Origin: an uncultured Clostridia bacterium
GTDB taxonomy: Bacteria; Bacillota; Clostridia; TANB77; CAG-508
DNA length: 64,000 nucleotides
Direction of reading: 5' to 3'
Assembly: GCA_947595555.1 (NCBI GenBank)
Contig: CANQES010000001.1
Coordinates: forward strand, 1-64,000
Shown here: in pieces, positions 51,517 through 60,783 of the stretch
Layout of the letters: every line of letters starts with the position of its first letter
Numbering within the stretch: the stretch's first letter is position 1
Program-made: the position numbers and the translations under genes
The notes under the pieces: generated by a model
Told to the model about the DNA's origin: nothing
The model's input: only the letters and a program-made list of their open reading frames with translations
Database searches by the model: none

Positions 51517-52932
51517 GTGAAAGATAATATAAATAATAATATGAATAATTTTAATAAAAAAGCTGAAGAAGTTGCACTCTACATCCGTGTCTCAACAGAG
51601 GAACAAGCCTTAAATGGAGATAGTCTAAGAACACAAAGAGAAGAATTAACTAAATATGCTCTTGCCAATGGTTTTCATATTTATAATATTTACGAAGACG
51701 ATGGCTTTTCTGCTACTAATCTTAAAAGACCTGCATTGCAAAGAATGTTAAAAGACGTAGAACAAAATAAGATAAATAGAATACTTATAACAAAACTTGA
51801 TCGTCTATCTCGTGGAGTTAGGAACTATTATAAAGTTTTAGATGTTTTAGATGAACATGATGTATTTTGGCAAACTATATTTGAAAAATACGACAGTTCA
51901 ACAGCCAATGGTAGACTACATATTAATATTATGCTTTCTGTTGCAGAAAATGAATCCGCTCAAACCTCTGAAAGAATTAGGAGTGTCTTTAAAACAAAAA
52001 TACAAAGTAAAGAATTGATAAGTGGCAAAATTCCTATTGGCCTTAAAAAAGATGATAAAAGAATGATAATAGATGAAGACAAAAAACAAGTTATTTTAGA
52101 TGCTTTTCAGTTTTATAAAGAAACAATTAGTGCATATCAAACTTTTCAAAAATTAGACCTAAAATACCCAGAATTACAATTAAATTACATGAGAACTTAT
52201 CGAATTTTAACAAACAAACTATATGTAGGAATTAAAGAAACTCGATATGGAGATATAGAAAACTTTTGTCCTGCAATAATAGACATTAATACATTTGAAA
52301 ATACTCAAAAAATGTTGAAGAAAAATGCCAGAAAACAAAGTCATAATAATTCTGGTGGATATATTTTTCAAGGCATGTTAAAATGTGCTGAATGCGGATA
52401 TACTTTGGGTGGCAAATTTTATGCTAAGAATTTAGAAAGTTCTAAATATTACTATATCTGCAAACGTCATCATTTATCTTTGAAATGCAGTTGTAATACG
52501 AATTTTAATGAACAAAAAATTGAGCAGAAACTTTTAAAACAATTTATTCCTCAACTTGAAAAGTATATTTCTAATTATGAATACAAACAAAATAACGTTA
52601 AAAAACTTAATTTTTCAAAGGAAATTAATTCTGTTGAATCTAAATTAATTAAATTAAAAGATTTATATATAAGAGATTTAATTAGAATAGATGATTATGA
52701 AAATGATTATAAAAAATATGTTTCTCAGTTGGAAAATCTATACAAAGAACAAGAAAGCATTGAGACAGACAAGCCAAAAAACAACATAGACATATTAAAA
52801 TCATTCTTAAACCAAGATATTTTAACTATATATAATAATTCTTCTAGGTTAGAAAAAAGACGATTATGGTTATCTGTAATTGATTATATTGTAATAGATA
52901 AGGATTATAACATGCAAATATTTTTTATTTAA
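51517..52932 (+). CDS. Large serine recombinase (phage integrase)
   Basis: 471 residues; GTG start behind AAGGAGGT. Catalytic domain ALYIRVSTEEQALNGDSLRT (nucleophile Ser), LDRLSRG; recombinase domain about 160-260; zinc ribbon CAECGYTLGGKFYAKNLESS...CKRHH; C-terminal coiled coil. Ends 8 bp before attR. Catalyses integration at attB and, with a directionality factor not identified here, excision. Confidence 0.96.
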   Translation: MKDNINNNMNNFNKKAEEVALYIRVSTEEQALNGDSLRTQREELTKYALANGFHIYNIYEDDGFSATNLKRPALQRMLKDVEQNKINRILITKLDRLSRGVRNYYKVLDVLDEHDVFWQTIFEKYDSSTANGRLHINIMLSVAENESAQTSERIRSVFKTKIQSKELISGKIPIGLKKDDKRMIIDEDKKQVILDAFQFYKETISAYQTFQKLDLKYPELQLNYMRTYRILTNKLYVGIKETRYGDIENFCPAIIDINTFENTQKMLKKNARKQSHNNSGGYIFQGMLKCAECGYTLGGKFYAKNLESSKYYYICKRHHLSLKCSCNTNFNEQKIEQKLLKQFIPQLEKYISNYEYKQNNVKKLNFSKEINSVESKLIKLKDLYIRDLIRIDDYENDYKKYVSQLENLYKEQESIETDKPKNNIDILKSFLNQDILTIYNNSSRLEKRRLWLSVIDYIVIDKDYNMQIFFI

Positions 52933-52940
52933 CTATTTTG

Positions 52941-52944
52941 GTAC
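52941..52944 (+). other. attR core (GTAC)
   Basis: Context ATTTTGGTACTTTTTT. attL left half plus attR right half gives attB AAAAAAGTACTTTTTT; the phage halves give attP TTTTGGTACCAAAA. Both are perfect palindromes. Confidence 0.8.
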
Positions 52945-53307
52945 TTTTTTCTACTAACAGAAGACAATCGTGACGTTATTTATGGAGTTGTAAAAAATTG
53001 TTTTAAAGATCCAGTATGTGATGCTGTTGTAAAATTAGTGGAAGTTGTTTATGAACATGGAAAAGAAGAAAGAAGACCAATTGGGCACACTTTTACAGAT
53101 AAAGAGGGTGAATTTGTATTTGGACCTCTTTGCCCAGGAAAAGAATACGCTATCCAAATTTGGGTAAACGACACAAAAAAAATTAAAATTTGTGCAAAAT
53201 GTCATCATGAAGGCAAATGCTTAAAAGGTGAAAAATGCGATAAATGTGACTGTTTTATCGATGACTGCGAAAAAGAAGATTTTTGTGAAAAACCTGAATG
53301 TGAATAA
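52945..53307 (+). pseudogene. 3' part of the host gene split by the prophage
   Basis: Continues the frame of 13685: FFLLTEDNRDVIYGVVKNCF ..., a beta domain with HTFTDKEGEFVFGPLCPGKE (carboxypeptidase-regulatory/CnaB-like fold), then a Cys-rich tail with CAKCHHEGKC and CDKCDCFIDDCE. A GTG at 53038 could start a shorter product but no ribosome binding site supports it. Confidence 0.85.
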
Positions 53308-53325
53308 CAAATTAGAATATCAAGA

Positions 53326-53399
53326 AAGGATTTGGGGACGGCCCCATAATCCTTATTTTTTTCAAAAAGAAAGGATTATGGGGCCGTCCCCAAATCCTT
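53326..53399. repeat. Dispersed hairpin repeat, copies 3 and 4 as an inverted pair
   Basis: 53326-53354 and 53371-53399 are exact inverted copies of the same unit, 16 bp apart, so the whole can fold into one long stem. Copy 4 overlaps the 3' end of the phosphorylase gene. Confidence 0.88.
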
Positions 53400-54695
53400 A
53401 ATTTCCAATATTATATTTGGTTTCTCAATTTTTTCTTCTTTTATCTTTACAATTTGTACAAAATATTTTTTTGCTTCTTCTAATTTTTGCATGTCATTGC
53501 TATGGATATATGCTAAAACATCCCCTCTTTCTATTTTATCTGCTATCTTTTTTGTTAATACCACTCCCACTGCTGGGTCAATCTCATCTTCTTTTTTTTC
53601 TCTTCCTGCTCCTAGCATGCCTGCCAATCTACCTATTTCCTTTGCATTAATGTCATGTATATATCCACTTGTTTGGCTATAAATAGGTTCGATGTATTTA
53701 GCTTTTGGCAATTTATCCAATTTTTCTATATATGAAATATCTCCACCATGTCTTTGTACAAGCTCTATAAACTTATTATAAGCTTTACCATTTTCTATAT
53801 TCTCTAACAATTTATTTTTATTTTCATCTAGATTTTCACCTTTACCTGCTAATAAAAGCATTTGACTCCCCAAAGCTAATATTACTTCTTTCAAGTCTTC
53901 TGGCATATCTCCTTTAAGACATTTAACAGCTTCAATTACCTCTAGTGAATTTCCTACGGCAAACCCTAAAGGTTCATCCATATTTGTCAATACGCAAACT
54001 GTTTCTCTATTAGCTAATTTTCCAATTTTAATCATTGTATTAGCAAGTTTTCTTGCATCACCTATATTGCTCATAAAAGCACCTTTTCCTACAGTTACGT
54101 CTAATACTATTTTTTGTGCTCCACTTGCAATTTTCTTACTCATAATACTAGAAGCAATTAATGGAATATTTTCCACACATGATATTGCATCTCTTAAAGC
54201 ATATAATTTTTTGTCCGCAGGAGCTAAATTTTGAGTTTGAGAAATAATGCTAATACCAATTTCTTTTACATTTTTTATAAATTGCTCCATAGATATTGCT
54301 GTTCTATAACCTGGAATTGACTCTAATTTGTCTATAGTTCCTCCTGTAAAGCCAAGTCCTCTTCCTGACATTTTCGCTACTGGCACTCCAAGAGAACTAA
54401 TTAATGGCAAAAGAATAAGTGAAACCTTATCTCCTACTCCTCCTGTTGAGTGCTTATCCACAATTACTTCTCCCAATGTAGACATGTCTAATGTCTCTCC
54501 TGAACATGACATAGCTAACGTTAAATCCGTTGTTTCTCGATCAGTCATTCCATTTAAAAATATTGCCATTATCAATGCGGCTGCCTGATAATCCGTTATA
54601 TCATTTTTTGTATAACCATCTATAAAATATTTTATCTCTTCTTCTGTTAATTCTTGCTTATCTCTTTTTTTTGCTATAATATCTAAAATATTCAT
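53376..54695 (-). CDS. pdp: Pyrimidine-nucleoside (thymidine) phosphorylase
   Basis: 439 residues. KHSTGGVGDKVSLILLPLIS is the phosphate and nucleoside site; MSGRGLGFTGGTIDKLESIP follows. Splits uridine/thymidine to base and sugar phosphate. The last residues KDLGTAP are encoded by repeat copy 4, so the repeat supplied a new C-terminus. Confidence 0.95.
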   Translation of the reverse strand: MNILDIIAKKRDKQELTEEEIKYFIDGYTKNDITDYQAAALIMAIFLNGMTDRETTDLTLAMSCSGETLDMSTLGEVIVDKHSTGGVGDKVSLILLPLISSLGVPVAKMSGRGLGFTGGTIDKLESIPGYRTAISMEQFIKNVKEIGISIISQTQNLAPADKKLYALRDAISCVENIPLIASSIMSKKIASGAQKIVLDVTVGKGAFMSNIGDARKLANTMIKIGKLANRETVCVLTNMDEPLGFAVGNSLEVIEAVKCLKGDMPEDLKEVILALGSQMLLLAGKGENLDENKNKLLENIENGKAYNKFIELVQRHGGDISYIEKLDKLPKAKYIEPIYSQTSGYIHDINAKEIGRLAGMLGAGREKKEDEIDPAVGVVLTKKIADKIERGDVLAYIHSNDMQKLEEAKKYFVQIVKIKEEKIEKPNIILEIKDLGTAP

Positions 54696-54716
54696 TGTTT
54701 CATATCTCCCATTATT

Positions 54717-55343
54717 CTAAATAAAATGACTTGTAAAACTTCTTCTATGAATTGGCGTTAATCCATATTCTTTTATGGCCGAAATATGCTTTGCAGTTCC
54801 ATACCCTTTATGCTGCTTAAAACCATATTGCGGATAAATTTCATCCCATTGCCTCATGATTCTATCTCTAGTTACTTTTGCTAAAATCGATGCGGCAGCT
54901 ATATTATAGCATTTTGCATCTCCTTTTATAATAGATTCATACGGAATACCTTTTGTATCAATGTGTGTTAAGGCATCCACTATAATTAAATCTGGTTTTA
55001 TATTAAATCCTTCAACTACTTCTGTCACACCTTGTTTAGTTGCATTTAAAATATTTTTTTCATCAATAATATCCTGCCCTATAATTGCAATTGAATAACT
55101 AATTGCTTCTTGTATAATTAAGTCATACAGCTTTTCTCTCTTCATTTCTGAAACTTTTTTAGAATCATTAACTCCTTCAATCATTGAATCCATTGGCATT
55201 ATAACTCCCGCTACCACTACTGGCCCAGCTAGAGGTCCTCTTCCCGCCTCATCAATACCACATATTTTTTGACATCCTTTTTCATATAAACTTTTCTCTA
55301 TTTCTTTTAGCTTTGTTAATCTCTCTATCTCTTTTTCCTTCAT
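54717..55343 (-). CDS. rnhB: Ribonuclease HII
   Basis: 208 residues. GIDEAGRGPLAGPVVVAGVI with catalytic Asp-Glu, then IIVDALTHI and AAASILAKVTRDR. Removes ribonucleotides from DNA. Confidence 0.95.
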   Translation of the reverse strand: MKEKEIERLTKLKEIEKSLYEKGCQKICGIDEAGRGPLAGPVVVAGVIMPMDSMIEGVNDSKKVSEMKREKLYDLIIQEAISYSIAIIGQDIIDEKNILNATKQGVTEVVEGFNIKPDLIIVDALTHIDTKGIPYESIIKGDAKCYNIAAASILAKVTRDRIMRQWDEIYPQYGFKQHKGYGTAKHISAIKEYGLTPIHRRSFTSHFI

Positions 55344-55355
55344 TTCTATATTCCT

Positions 55356-55859
55356 TTATATATCTAAATTTTTAATGTCTTCTAAAGAATGATATTCTTG
55401 ATTGTCTTTTTTATATCCTTTAGAATTATATACTTCAATTGTAGCTTTATCTATATCATATTCTATAACATATTCTCCATCTTTTGAATTTGATTCTATT
55501 TTAGGCATTCCCATTTCTTTCAAATGTTCTTCTCCCAATTTATAGTAAAATACAAATTCATTAGCATTTGTAGATATAATATAATTTGGTTTTGTATTTA
55601 ATTCTTCTCCTTTTAATTCCGCTTTTGCAATATCTATTCTTTGCTTTTTTTCATCATCTGTTCCTATTCCTAATTTAAAATTTGCATTTTCAACATATTC
55701 CCTGGCTTTAGCTTCAATTAAAAGCATATTAGTTCTCATTTCCTCTAATTTCAATCTTGCTAAAGTTTTTCCTCCACTACCAATTCCTATTCCTGCCAAA
55801 ATTAATAATAAAATTACTGTTATAATCAAAGCAACTATTGTTATACCTTTATTATTCAT
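55356..55859 (-). CDS. Type IV pilin-like protein
   Basis: 167 residues. N-terminal MNNKGITIVALIITVILLLI is a prepilin-like helix (NKG-ITIVALIITV), followed by a short extracellular domain. The normal F after the G is replaced by I and the E5-like residue is absent, so processing is uncertain. Could be an isolated pseudopilin-like surface protein. Confidence 0.65.
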   Translation of the reverse strand: MNNKGITIVALIITVILLLILAGIGIGSGGKTLARLKLEEMRTNMLLIEAKAREYVENANFKLGIGTDDEKKQRIDIAKAELKGEELNTKPNYIISTNANEFVFYYKLGEEHLKEMGMPKIESNSKDGEYVIEYDIDKATIEVYNSKGYKKDNQEYHSLEDIKNLDI

Positions 55860-56013
55860 ATCTATTCACCTCATTTTTTATATTATATATTCTAATTATA
55901 ACATTTTCAATACAAAGAACAATTTTTTTTCACACAAATTTCACAATTCTATTGTATTATATTAGCATAATAGGTTATTATATTAATAAATATTTTTAGG
56001 AGGTTTCATTAAA

Positions 56014-57258
56014 ATGGACGAAAATAATAAAAATTTTAAAACAGTACAAAATCCAAATACATATAAAACAATTTATCAAAATGAATCAACTGATAAATTG
56101 AAAATTGGATTTGGAAAAGGAGTATTATTACCTTTTCTTAGTGGAGTTGTAGGATGTGCTGTAGTACTAGGTACTTGTTTTGGCATACCTTCCATCCGCT
56201 CTCAGATATTAACTAGCAATACAGTTAATAAGACAAATAGTAGCAATACTCAAAATTCAGGGTATATAAGTCAAACATCTCTTTCTAATTATTCTGATAC
56301 TTCTATATACGCTGCCAACAAAATTCTTCCATCTATTGTAGGTATAAAAGTAGAATATAATGTAAGCTCTTTATTCTCTATGTTTGGTAAAACTCAATCT
56401 TCTACTGCAACAGCTAGTGGCTCTGGTATTATTATTAGTGATGATGGATATATTTTAACCAATAACCATATTGTTTCTACTTCTTCTGAAGAATCTTATT
56501 ATGAAGTTTCAGAAGCTACAAAAGTTACTGTTACATTATTTGGTGATGAAACAGAATATGAAGCAAAAATTATAGGAAAAGACGAACAAACAGATTTAGC
56601 AGTTATTAAAATTGAAAAAACAGGTCTTTCTAAAGCCGAATTTGCTGACTCTGATAATATAAAAGTAGGCGAATTTGCTATGGCTGTTGGTAATCCTTTA
56701 GGCTTACAAAGTAGTATTACTTGTGGTGTTGTTAGCGCTGTTAACAGAGAAGTTACTGATTCAGACGGAAAGAAATTTACTTTAATTCAAACTGATGCAG
56801 CTATTAATTCTGGTAATAGTGGTGGTGCCTTAGTTAATAGTGATGGTAAAGTTATTGGTATAAATACCTTAAAACTTTCTGGAACAGGTATTGAAGGTAT
56901 GGGATTTGCTATTCCAATTAATTCTACTACTGACATCACTTCACAACTAATTCAATATAGCAAAGTAAAAAGACCTTATATAGGAATTTCAGGCATGGAT
57001 TTAGATGAAAAAATGGCTAAAGCCAATAAATTAGTTGTTGGTGTTTATGTAAAAACTGTTGATGATTTCTCTGCTGGTGAAAAAGCTGGTATTAAAATTG
57101 GAGATGTTATTATCGAAGCAGATGGCAAAAAAATTACCAATATGGATGAACTAAACGAAGTTAAGAACTCTCATCAAATTGGAGATGAAATGAAAATTAA
57201 AGTAAATCGAGATGGAAATGAAAAAGAATTAACAATTGTTTTAGGTGAACAGCCTTAG
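56014..57258 (+). CDS. htrA: HtrA/DegP-like serine protease, membrane-anchored
   Basis: 414 residues. Cytoplasmic N-terminus, TM about 37-57, Ser/Thr/Asn-rich linker, trypsin-like domain with His in LTNNHIV, Asp in QTDLAVIK, Ser in NSGNSGGALVN, and C-terminal PDZ (KRPYIGISGMDLDEKMAKAN...). Degrades misfolded exported proteins. Contains a normal CGC Arg codon (PSIRS). Confidence 0.95.
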   Translation: MDENNKNFKTVQNPNTYKTIYQNESTDKLKIGFGKGVLLPFLSGVVGCAVVLGTCFGIPSIRSQILTSNTVNKTNSSNTQNSGYISQTSLSNYSDTSIYAANKILPSIVGIKVEYNVSSLFSMFGKTQSSTATASGSGIIISDDGYILTNNHIVSTSSEESYYEVSEATKVTVTLFGDETEYEAKIIGKDEQTDLAVIKIEKTGLSKAEFADSDNIKVGEFAMAVGNPLGLQSSITCGVVSAVNREVTDSDGKKFTLIQTDAAINSGNSGGALVNSDGKVIGINTLKLSGTGIEGMGFAIPINSTTDITSQLIQYSKVKRPYIGISGMDLDEKMAKANKLVVGVYVKTVDDFSAGEKAGIKIGDVIIEADGKKITNMDELNEVKNSHQIGDEMKIKVNRDGNEKELTIVLGEQP

Positions 57259-57278
57259 TTAATAAAAAATATATAAAG

Positions 57279-57307
57279 AACCTTCCATAATAATATAATG
57301 GAAGGTT
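57279..57307. terminator. Terminator between converging htrA and SNF2 genes
   Basis: AACCTTCCAT / ATGGAAGGTT stem followed by TTATATAT. Confidence 0.75.
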
Positions 57308-57321
57308 TTATATATATATCT

Positions 57322-60300
57322 TTACTCAAACAGTTTTATTATGTCTTCTTTTGAAAGTTGATTTATAAACTTTTCTTCTGTTGAAAGTATCTGTTTAGAA
57401 AGCTCTGCCTTTTTTTCTTGTAATTTATTGATTTTCTCTTCAATCGTATTAGTAGTAATCAATTTATAAACCTGAACACTATTTTTTTGTCCTATTCTAT
57501 AAGCTCTATCAGTAGCTTGATTTTCACTAGACACATTCCACCAAGGGTCATAATGTATAACAACATCCGCACCAGTTAAATTTAAACCTGTTCCACCTGC
57601 TTTTAAAGAGATAAGAAATACCTTTATAGACTCATCTTTATTAAACTTTTCAACCATTTCTACTCTTTTACTAACTTGTGTACTTCCAGTTAATTTATAA
57701 TATTTGATGTCTTCTTTTTTTAATTTTTCTTCTATTATTGAAAACATTGAAGTATAAGTTGAAAACAATAAAATTCTATGTTCTGATTGTATTGCCTCTT
57801 TAACAATATCCATACATTGATTTAACTTTCCACTTTCTCCATTGTAATTATCAATAAATAAGCTTGGGTGACAACATATCTGTCTTAGCCTTGTGAGTAA
57901 CATCAATATTTTAAATTTACTTTTTTCAAATCCATTTTCACTTAATTGTTCTGCTACTTCTTTTTTAGTTTGAGCAAAATAAGAAACATATAATTTTCGT
58001 TGTTCTTCAACCATTTCGCTATTCATAACTGTTATATTTTTTTCTGGTAACTCTGTTAAAACATCTGTCTTTACTCTCCTTAAAATAAATGGATTTATCA
58101 TTAATTTTAATTTTTGCAAAGCTTGTTCATCATTATCTTTTAGAATTGGTATCTCAAACTTCTTTTTAAATTTATTATAATTATACAAATATCCCGGCAT
58201 TATAAAGTCAAATATTGACCATAGTTCTGATATTGAGTTTTCTATTGGAGTTCCTGTCAAAGCAAATTTTGTCTCTCCTATTAAGTTCTTCAATGCTGTA
58301 GCATTTTGCGTTGTAAAATTTTTAATGTATTGTGCCTCATCTGCTATGATATATTTAAATTCTTTATCTTCATATTCCAAAACATCTCTTTTCAATGAAT
58401 CATAAGAAGTTATAATTAAGTCATAATTTTTATAAGATTCTATTAAATTTTTTCTAGTAGCTAAGTCTCCTTTGATTGCTAGAACTTTCATATCTTTTGC
58501 CCATTTTTCTGCTTCCGCTTTCCAGTTTAACACTAGAGAACTTGGACAAACTACAATTGATGGTTTTATATTTTTAGTTTTTAATTCAGAAGATATTAAC
58601 GCTATTACTTGAAGAGTTTTCCCTAATCCCATATCATCTGCAAGAATTCCACCCAATTTGTAATTTTCCAATACTTTTAGCCATTTATATCCTGTTTTTT
58701 GATAATCTCTTAATATCCCTTCAAATTTTTTACTTATTTTTATATTTTCAGAAAAATTTTTATTTTCTATATTGTTAATCAATCTTGTAAAATCATCATT
58801 TCTTGTTGTATTTATTGTTCTATTTTGATGTAACATTTTTTCTAAATACATACTTCTATTTGCTGGAATTTTTATAATTCCATTTTCTAATTTATCATAA
58901 TTCACATCCAAAATATTTTGCACATCATTTAAAAATTCAATATCTTCATTTTTTTCTAAATTTAGATAATCCCCATTTTTTAATTTATAATATTTTTTCT
59001 TGATATTATAACTCTTCAAGATATCTTTTACTTCATCTATGTCAACATTAATTTTAGACATATCTAATTCCAATAGTCCATTATCTAACTTAACAGATAC
59101 ATTGGAGATTTTCGGATTTTTTATTTTTTTATTTTTAAATTTATCTGTTACTAGAACTTCAAAATCATTCATATATTTTAAAACTTTTTCAGATAAAAAT
59201 TCATATATGTCATCTTGATTTTTTAAAACAAAATATGTCTTATCTCCTACTAGCTCAAAACCATCCAGACATATTCTCTTTAAAACATTCCTCTCTTCTA
59301 TCATATTCCTTACTATATTATTTTCTAAAACATATTGTTTATAATTATTATCTAATATGTTAAATTCATAATCTGCATAGCAAAACTTCAATTCCATTGT
59401 TATATTGTCTTTTTCATCCAAATCCAAATAAATTTTTGATGCTAATTTATTGACTAAAATTGCCTCTTTAGCTACTTCTGCTGGAAGACTCTCTGTTTCA
59501 ACAAAATCCATGATGTCAGACATAACATACTTCTTAAATTCTTCTATTTTGTCTTCTGGTACTAGTATGTGTTTATTAAATCTAAACATTTCTAATATCA
59601 TTTCTAAATGTCTATCTCTATCAAATTTATATATGCCATTTCTATAGAAAATATAAATATTTTTAGGTGATTCTACATAATTATAATTTTCTAAGTTAAT
59701 ATTTATTACATATTCATTTTCTTTTTTAGTCAAGTTTAATCGAATCTTGAGTTCTTTGTCTGTACATTTGTATTCTTCTGAACTTAATCCATAACCCGAA
59801 GCTGATATTGGAATTTTTTTGACGATATCAAAAAATGTATCAATCTTATCATCCATGACATATAAATTTTTACCTGATATATGCATTGAAGCATAGTAAT
59901 AATAATGGGTTGTACGGATTTTCTCATTATATTTTAATATTTGACCATAATCTAAAATAAATTTTAGTAATTCTTGTGATTCTTCGGTAAAACTTTCTTT
60001 CTTTGCTATAAACCTTAGGTTTCTTCCATATTGTATTGTTTCTTCTTTTAAAAATGATTCATAAAATTCTTTAACATCTTTTAGTACATACATTTTTGTT
60101 TGTCCAATTTTAAAGCTTACATTTAAGTCTTGCTCTCGCCCTATGTCTATCTTAGGTTCCAATTTTAATTGTGTTACAAGTTCTGGCAAATACTCTTTTT
60201 GCATTTTACTTTCGAGCTTTACTTGCTCATATAAACTTTTTATACTTATATTTTGATTTGTCTCTACATTATCAAAATTTAATTCTTTTTCTTGCTTAAA

Positions 60301-60705
60301 TCTTGATATTGTTGATAATGCATTCGAATATTTAATCTGATATTCACGCTTTTTACGTTCTGCCTCGATTTTCAAAGCTTCAGTATTTGGACTATGCGGA
60401 TCTAGAGTTTCCATACTAGTTGCTATAATGTGCTTACAAATAAAACCATTTCTATAATCTTCGCAGGTACACTTACAGTGTGTTATTGTTTCATTTTCTA
60501 TATCTAATTCTACATGGTATTTTTCCCAACTACTTCCCTTTACTTTTGCATAAATTTTTATATATTTTTCACTTATTTTTTCAACTTTTGTTATGTCTAC
60601 ACCGTCTTCACAGTAAATTGATTTAGCACGTTTCATTCTCATTATGTCATATTCTTTTGTAAAATTTAATTCTCCTAAATTCAATTCTGTTACATCTATT
60701 ATCAT
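57322..60705 (-). CDS. SNF2-family helicase with SWIM zinc finger
   Basis: 1127 residues. SWIM finger CKCTCEDYRNGFICKHI near residue 95; bacterial SNF2-associated middle region; ATPase core: LADDMGLGKTLQVIALISSE (Walker A), IADEAQYIKN (DEAQ box), ALTGTPIENS, and the helicase C domain with LISLKAGGTGLNLTGADVVI and QATDRAYRIGQ. Double-stranded DNA translocase; cell role unknown. Confidence 0.93.
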   Translation of the reverse strand: MIIDVTELNLGELNFTKEYDIMRMKRAKSIYCEDGVDITKVEKISEKYIKIYAKVKGSSWEKYHVELDIENETITHCKCTCEDYRNGFICKHIIATSMETLDPHSPNTEALKIEAERKKREYQIKYSNALSTISRFKQEKELNFDNVETNQNISIKSLYEQVKLESKMQKEYLPELVTQLKLEPKIDIGREQDLNVSFKIGQTKMYVLKDVKEFYESFLKEETIQYGRNLRFIAKKESFTEESQELLKFILDYGQILKYNEKIRTTHYYYYASMHISGKNLYVMDDKIDTFFDIVKKIPISASGYGLSSEEYKCTDKELKIRLNLTKKENEYVININLENYNYVESPKNIYIFYRNGIYKFDRDRHLEMILEMFRFNKHILVPEDKIEEFKKYVMSDIMDFVETESLPAEVAKEAILVNKLASKIYLDLDEKDNITMELKFCYADYEFNILDNNYKQYVLENNIVRNMIEERNVLKRICLDGFELVGDKTYFVLKNQDDIYEFLSEKVLKYMNDFEVLVTDKFKNKKIKNPKISNVSVKLDNGLLELDMSKINVDIDEVKDILKSYNIKKKYYKLKNGDYLNLEKNEDIEFLNDVQNILDVNYDKLENGIIKIPANRSMYLEKMLHQNRTINTTRNDDFTRLINNIENKNFSENIKISKKFEGILRDYQKTGYKWLKVLENYKLGGILADDMGLGKTLQVIALISSELKTKNIKPSIVVCPSSLVLNWKAEAEKWAKDMKVLAIKGDLATRKNLIESYKNYDLIITSYDSLKRDVLEYEDKEFKYIIADEAQYIKNFTTQNATALKNLIGETKFALTGTPIENSISELWSIFDFIMPGYLYNYNKFKKKFEIPILKDNDEQALQKLKLMINPFILRRVKTDVLTELPEKNITVMNSEMVEEQRKLYVSYFAQTKKEVAEQLSENGFEKSKFKILMLLTRLRQICCHPSLFIDNYNGESGKLNQCMDIVKEAIQSEHRILLFSTYTSMFSIIEEKLKKEDIKYYKLTGSTQVSKRVEMVEKFNKDESIKVFLISLKAGGTGLNLTGADVVIHYDPWWNVSSENQATDRAYRIGQKNSVQVYKLITTNTIEEKINKLQEKKAELSKQILSTEEKFINQLSKEDIIKLFE

Positions 60706-60783
60706 ATTTTTTGCTCCTCTTTTTATTATTTATATTATTATAACACCTTTTATCTTTTTTACAAGTTTTTGTGCACCTTTATT

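Larger units (their letters stand above)
13792..52944. mobile_element. Complete-looking HK97-type siphovirus prophage, about 39.15 kb
   Basis: Bounded by GTAC at 13792-13795 and 52941-52944. Gene order from the right end: serine integrase, lysogeny switch, early operon (minus), tRNA, terminase, portal, protease, capsid, connectors, tail, tape measure, Dit, tail fibre, holin, endolysin. All structural modules are present. Several genes need a +1 shift at CGG to be intact, as host genes do. Confidence 0.95.

Noticed and set aside
53038..53307. Independent 89-codon gene starting at GTG 53038
   Set aside because: The frame is open back to attR and continues in phase with 13685; no ribosome binding site precedes the GTG.
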